A DNA stretch of 64,000 bases from Pseudomonas viridiflava (lineage in GTDB: Bacteria; Pseudomonadota; Gammaproteobacteria; Pseudomonadales; Pseudomonadaceae): NCBI RefSeq assembly GCF_900589395.1, contig NZ_UUIS01000029.1:1-64000 (forward strand), read 5' to 3'. Below are positions 60,939-64,000 of the stretch, one piece after another (position 1 is the first letter of the stretch; each line of letters starts with the position of its first letter). Under the pieces are notes generated by a model, which did not search any database, had not been told where the DNA came from, and worked only from the letters and a program-made list of their open reading frames with translations. The translations under genes were made by a program, and so were the position numbers.

Positions 60939-61925
60939 TCACTTGTAGTAAAGGTCGACCATGACATCGGCCTCGAAGGGCCCAGGCACCGTGCGGGTGG
61001 TCTGCCACAGTAGCTCGGCGTTGAACTCGACACTGGCCGCCGACGTGTCGCCTGCCAGGTCGACCAGATGAAAGAGCCGGTTGTAGGGCACGATTTCGTT
61101 ATTGGCCGCCCGCACGATGCGAATACCCAGCGAGGCGTTGTTTGCCGGCACCAGCAGCTCACGTTCGAGGCTGCCGGTCACAGGCCGAAAACGCGCATCC
61201 AGGCTGAAGGGCGAGTTGCAGGTACGCCGGGCCGTCAGGGTGAACGGTCGGCGCTCGAACACCTTGCCGACCACCACCTGACGGATCGGGATACCGCCAA
61301 AGGCCAGGGTTTCAGGGCTGACCAGCAGTTCGGCATCGCAGGCGATGAAGCGCAAGCCGCGCAGGTTATTGATCACATAGCTCAAGCTGTGCCCTGCCAG
61401 CGGGTCGGGCACGCTGCCGCCCAGCTGGAACAGGCGGTAGTCGGGCAACTCGCCGGGCATGCCCGAAGGCGGCGTGGCCCCGAACTTCTGGATGAATACC
61501 GAAAAGCCCAGGTTGAAGCGCACCTTCGGGCAGGCCTCGATGTTGCTGTCGCTTTCATGACACACCGGCAGCACCTGCCCTGTCGGGATCCGCCCGGCAA
61601 AATGATCGACCCCCTCCAGGGTCAGCCCCGCCCGAATGCCCTGGCCGATCGACAGGTTGTCCGGGTTGAGGTGCACGAAAACTTCCTGCGCAACGGCCTG
61701 CGGTCCTTCAACTGCGCATTCGACCTGCACGATGTGACGCTCGGACCGCCACACCACCTCGCCATGGGGCAAGGACGCCGGTATTGCCACCGTGCTGCCC
61801 AGGTCACTGCGCAGCACCTGCTCTCCCGAACCCTGGACCGAGCACACCAGCGCAAAGCCGGTGGCAGGGCCGCACAACGATAAAAGCAATACGGCCAACA
61901 ACCGTTTGAGCATGAAGTCGAACAT
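60939..61925 (-). CDS. Fimbrial tip adhesin of a chaperone-usher system
   Basis: A 328-residue protein with a signal peptide (LKRLLAVLLLSLCGPATGFA). The N-terminal part (20-190) is a beta-rich receptor-binding-type domain. The C-terminal part (LLVSPETLAFGGIPIRQVVVGKVFERRPFTLTARRTCNSPFSLDARFRP ... DVMVDLYYK) is an incomplete-Ig pilin domain ending in the conserved beta-strand used for chaperone binding. This is the two-domain tip adhesin plan. Last gene of the fimbrial operon; ATG 61925 shares a base with the chaperone stop, ATG 61913 is an alternative. Confidence 0.8.
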   Translation of the reverse strand: MFDFMLKRLLAVLLLSLCGPATGFALVCSVQGSGEQVLRSDLGSTVAIPASLPHGEVVWRSERHIVQVECAVEGPQAVAQEVFVHLNPDNLSIGQGIRAGLTLEGVDHFAGRIPTGQVLPVCHESDSNIEACPKVRFNLGFSVFIQKFGATPPSGMPGELPDYRLFQLGGSVPDPLAGHSLSYVINNLRGLRFIACDAELLVSPETLAFGGIPIRQVVVGKVFERRPFTLTARRTCNSPFSLDARFRPVTGSLERELLVPANNASLGIRIVRAANNEIVPYNRLFHLVDLAGDTSAASVEFNAELLWQTTRTVPGPFEADVMVDLYYK

Positions 61926-62692
61926 CAGCAGGATTCCGCAATCGATAAAGTGTCCAGCAGGCGTGCCGAAAATGGCCCCTGCCCTGTGGTGGGCGCGCAA
62001 TAGGCCCGCTGCGCGCCGTAATCGGTCAGCGCCTTGAAGGCCAGGCGCTGCGGCCGCACGATACTGACCGGCCATTCGAAACGCGCCCCCGGCGCCAGCA
62101 ACAGGTGGTCGCTCACCCGGTGCTCGTCCAGGTACAGGGCTTGCAATGCGACATGGAACGCCGTGGGGTTGCTGACGTGCAGGTACGGCTCGCCCGCTGC
62201 GGTGCGGTTCAGCGCCCAGCGCAGTGTCGCGGCCGCTTCGGCCGGATCGCCGGGCAGGCCTGTGGGGCGGTAGAACAGATTGATACGCTGGCGCACGGCG
62301 ATATTGAGCTGTTGCCCGGCGTCACGGCGCTGCGGCACTTCGAGCACATACACGTGCAACAGCGACTCGCGCCCGGCCGGCATGCCCTCGCCGTGGTACA
62401 GCACCCGCAGCACCTGCCGTCCTTGTGCCGGCAAGCGCACCAGCGCCGGGGTGAGCACAAACGGCAGCTCGACACGGGGTTGCGCGCTGGCGGGATCGTC
62501 ATCGTCTCCCGGCACGCCCAGCCAGGCCTGAATCAGCACCTCACGTTCGGAGCGGTTGCTGACCTCGATGGCCACTTCGCTGAAGGCACCGGGGAACACC
62601 AGCCGCGTGCCCCCCAGCGACACGGCCGCCTGGGCCTGGGCCCAGACCGTCATGGCCAGCCCCCACGCGACCAGGCTATACAGGCACCTCAT
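61925..62692 (-). CDS. Periplasmic fimbrial chaperone (PapD family)
   Basis: A 255-residue PapD-type chaperone with a signal peptide (SLVAWGLAMTVWAQAQA). The first Ig domain carries VSLGGTRLVFPGAFSEVAIEVSNRSEREVLIQAWL and the FVLTPALVRLPAQGRQVLRVLYHGEGMPAGRESLLHVYVLEVP core with the G1 strand used for donor-strand complementation. The second domain contains NRTAAGEPYLHVSNPTAFHVAL. It overlaps the usher by 4 nt (ATGA). Confidence 0.93.
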   Translation of the reverse strand: MRCLYSLVAWGLAMTVWAQAQAAVSLGGTRLVFPGAFSEVAIEVSNRSEREVLIQAWLGVPGDDDDPASAQPRVELPFVLTPALVRLPAQGRQVLRVLYHGEGMPAGRESLLHVYVLEVPQRRDAGQQLNIAVRQRINLFYRPTGLPGDPAEAAATLRWALNRTAAGEPYLHVSNPTAFHVALQALYLDEHRVSDHLLLAPGARFEWPVSIVRPQRLAFKALTDYGAQRAYCAPTTGQGPFSARLLDTLSIAESC

Positions 62693-64000
62693 TGGCACAC
62701 CACCCTGAGCCGCTCATAGGCACGCGACGGATCGCGCGCAGGTAACTGAAACGGCGCAGCGCAGCGTTGATCGGCCCAGCGCACATACAACACGCCGCTG
62801 TCATGCGCACTGAGCACCAGGGCCTGGCTGGTCGGGTCGACCGTGGCCAGCACCTTGCCTTGTGCATCCTCCACTGTCGCCCCCAATGGCAGCTTGCTGG
62901 TATCAGGGCGTACCAGCGAAAACTGCACACGGCGCCCGACCGCGGCCTTGAAGCGCAGCAGCGGCATCGCCCCACGCCGCGGCACGACCTGGCCGACGGC
63001 GTTGTCCAGCTCGACATCGGCCCCCAGCCGACGGGTGTCCAGGCTGATCCAGTTGCTGCGGTAGGGCTGGGCAAATGGCAGCACGGCATAGCCGTTGTCG
63101 GCGGTCTCGACCTGGCGATACGTGGCCAGGCTCGCCCCGCGCACCTGCGGCACCTGCACCAGGGCGAAGGTTTCGCCCAGCGGCTGGGCAAAGTTGACCC
63201 CGCCAGCGTGCGCCACCACCGACCCGGTGCCGCCCAGTTGCAGGCTGCGGTAATCGCGGCCCTGGCTGTAGCCGGCCTCGAAACGCCCGTACGGCACCAG
63301 GGTGCTGAGTTTGCCGGCGCCAAAGCTGCCGGACTGGCTGTCGTGGCCGGCCTGCACCGAGTAAAAGCTGTCGCGGTTATCCAGGATCTGGCCGTTGAGT
63401 CCGCTTTGCAGGTTGTAGTCGCCCTGGCTGTCACGCACGGCATTGAAGAACAGCCGCGACGCCTTGGCTGTGTCGCCCAGCGGCACGGTCAGGCTCAGCA
63501 CCACGCGGTTGTCGACATCGCTGTTGCCGGAGCGATCGTAGTTCTGGTTGCGCTCTATCGACAGGCTGTAGGTCAGCCGGCCCCACACCGAATTCCACGA
63601 CAGGTACGCCTGACGGGTTTTGCCGGGCAGGTTCCAGTAACGCTGCTCGGAGGCGGTCAGGCTCAGCGAGGCCGCCTGATCGGCCAGGGCCTGGGTCACG
63701 TTGAGTTCGAGGCGGTCACGTGCGCGGCCGATAAGCGCCAGGCCGTCGCGCTCACCGGCCTCCTCGACATGCTGGCCCAGCGTGCGGTAATGCGCGGTGG
63801 AATAGCGATACCCCGCCACGGCCAGCGTGGTGCGGGTCAGGTCAAGCGTATTGGCATACCGCAGCCGCAGGCTTTGCCCTGCACGATCCTGGCCGCGCAG
63901 CTCACTGTTGGAGTGAGTCAGGTCGACCGACAGCGCGCCCAGGCCGGTATTGATTCCGGCGCCCAGGTTGGCAGCCTGATAATCCTCGGCCAGCTGCAAT
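62689..64000 (-). CDS. Outer-membrane fimbrial usher, C-terminal part (cut by window edge)
   Basis: The last 437 residues of a PapC/FimD-type usher; the gene continues past the right edge. Beta-barrel strands are visible throughout (LRLRYANTLDLTRTTLAVAGYRYSTAHYRTL, WNLPGKTRQAYLSWNSVWGRLTYSLSIERN). The C-terminal domains include GFALVQVPQVRGASLATYRQVETADNGYAVLP-like plug/CTD elements and VPRRGAMPLLRFKAAVGRRVQFSL. It exports and assembles pilin subunits delivered by the chaperone. The order usher, chaperone, adhesin is that of the smaller Cup-type operons. Confidence 0.92.
   Translation of the reverse strand, partial: LQLAEDYQAANLGAGINTGLGALSVDLTHSNSELRGQDRAGQSLRLRYANTLDLTRTTLAVAGYRYSTAHYRTLGQHVEEAGERDGLALIGRARDRLELNVTQALADQAASLSLTASEQRYWNLPGKTRQAYLSWNSVWGRLTYSLSIERNQNYDRSGNSDVDNRVVLSLTVPLGDTAKASRLFFNAVRDSQGDYNLQSGLNGQILDNRDSFYSVQAGHDSQSGSFGAGKLSTLVPYGRFEAGYSQGRDYRSLQLGGTGSVVAHAGGVNFAQPLGETFALVQVPQVRGASLATYRQVETADNGYAVLPFAQPYRSNWISLDTRRLGADVELDNAVGQVVPRRGAMPLLRFKAAVGRRVQFSLVRPDTSKLPLGATVEDAQGKVLATVDPTSQALVLSAHDSGVLYVRWADQRCAAPFQLPARDPSRAYERLRVVCQ

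Overview
The window is about 61% GC and reads as a Pseudomonas chromosome, probably of the P. putida/P. fluorescens side of the genus. The evidence is a DUF1654 protein, PrtN-type and P27-type phage proteins, REP/REPIN hairpins of the 'GTGGGAG...' and 'GGTCGCTCCT' kinds, a complete cyoABCDE operon, a PheC-like periplasmic dehydratase and a three-haem gluconate-dehydrogenase-type operon.

Positions 1 to about 28760 are the right-hand part of a lambda-like siphophage prophage with an HK97-type head. Minus-strand genes read right to left: cI/cro switch, cro, CII-family regulator, DksA-like zinc finger, primase-helicase, a Q-like late regulator, a late control region, holin, HNH, small and large terminase, a terminase-nuclease paralogue, portal, S49 protease, major capsid, connector and tail-completion genes, tail tube, a frameshifting tail chaperone pair, tape measure and tail-tip/fibre genes that run off the left edge. 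On the plus strand are cI, an SOS-box-controlled DUF1654 gene, and a pL-type operon of small genes (dNMP kinase, PrtN-like, LytTR, Xis-like) ending against a convergent tyrosine integrase. Five copies of a 14-bp operator mark OR and OL, placed identically on both promoters. The right attachment site (28741-28760) is a tRNA 3' end followed by the displaced tRNA terminator. No endolysin is visible, and the left end of the prophage lies outside the window.

Positions 28885-49100 are chromosomal accessory and metabolic genes: an orphan immunity-like protein beside attR; a betaine/N-methyl-amine module (DgcA-like flavoprotein, OpuAC binding protein, divergent LysR regulator); two c-di-GMP genes (a GGDEF protein and a GAF/degenerate GGDEF/EAL protein); an orphan fecR; pheC; a periplasmic sugar-acid or alcohol dehydrogenase operon bracketed by two inverted REPIN elements; mntP behind a yybP-ykoY manganese riboswitch; and sodC.

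Positions 49430-64000 hold ilvE, a hexapeptide acetyltransferase with a glycosyltransferase, the cyoABCDE cytochrome bo3 operon with haem O synthase, dsbB, cheV behind an unusual array of about 38-bp tandem repeats, a YkgJ-type Cys-cluster protein, and the distal end of a chaperone-usher fimbrial operon (usher C-terminus, chaperone, tip adhesin) running off the right edge.
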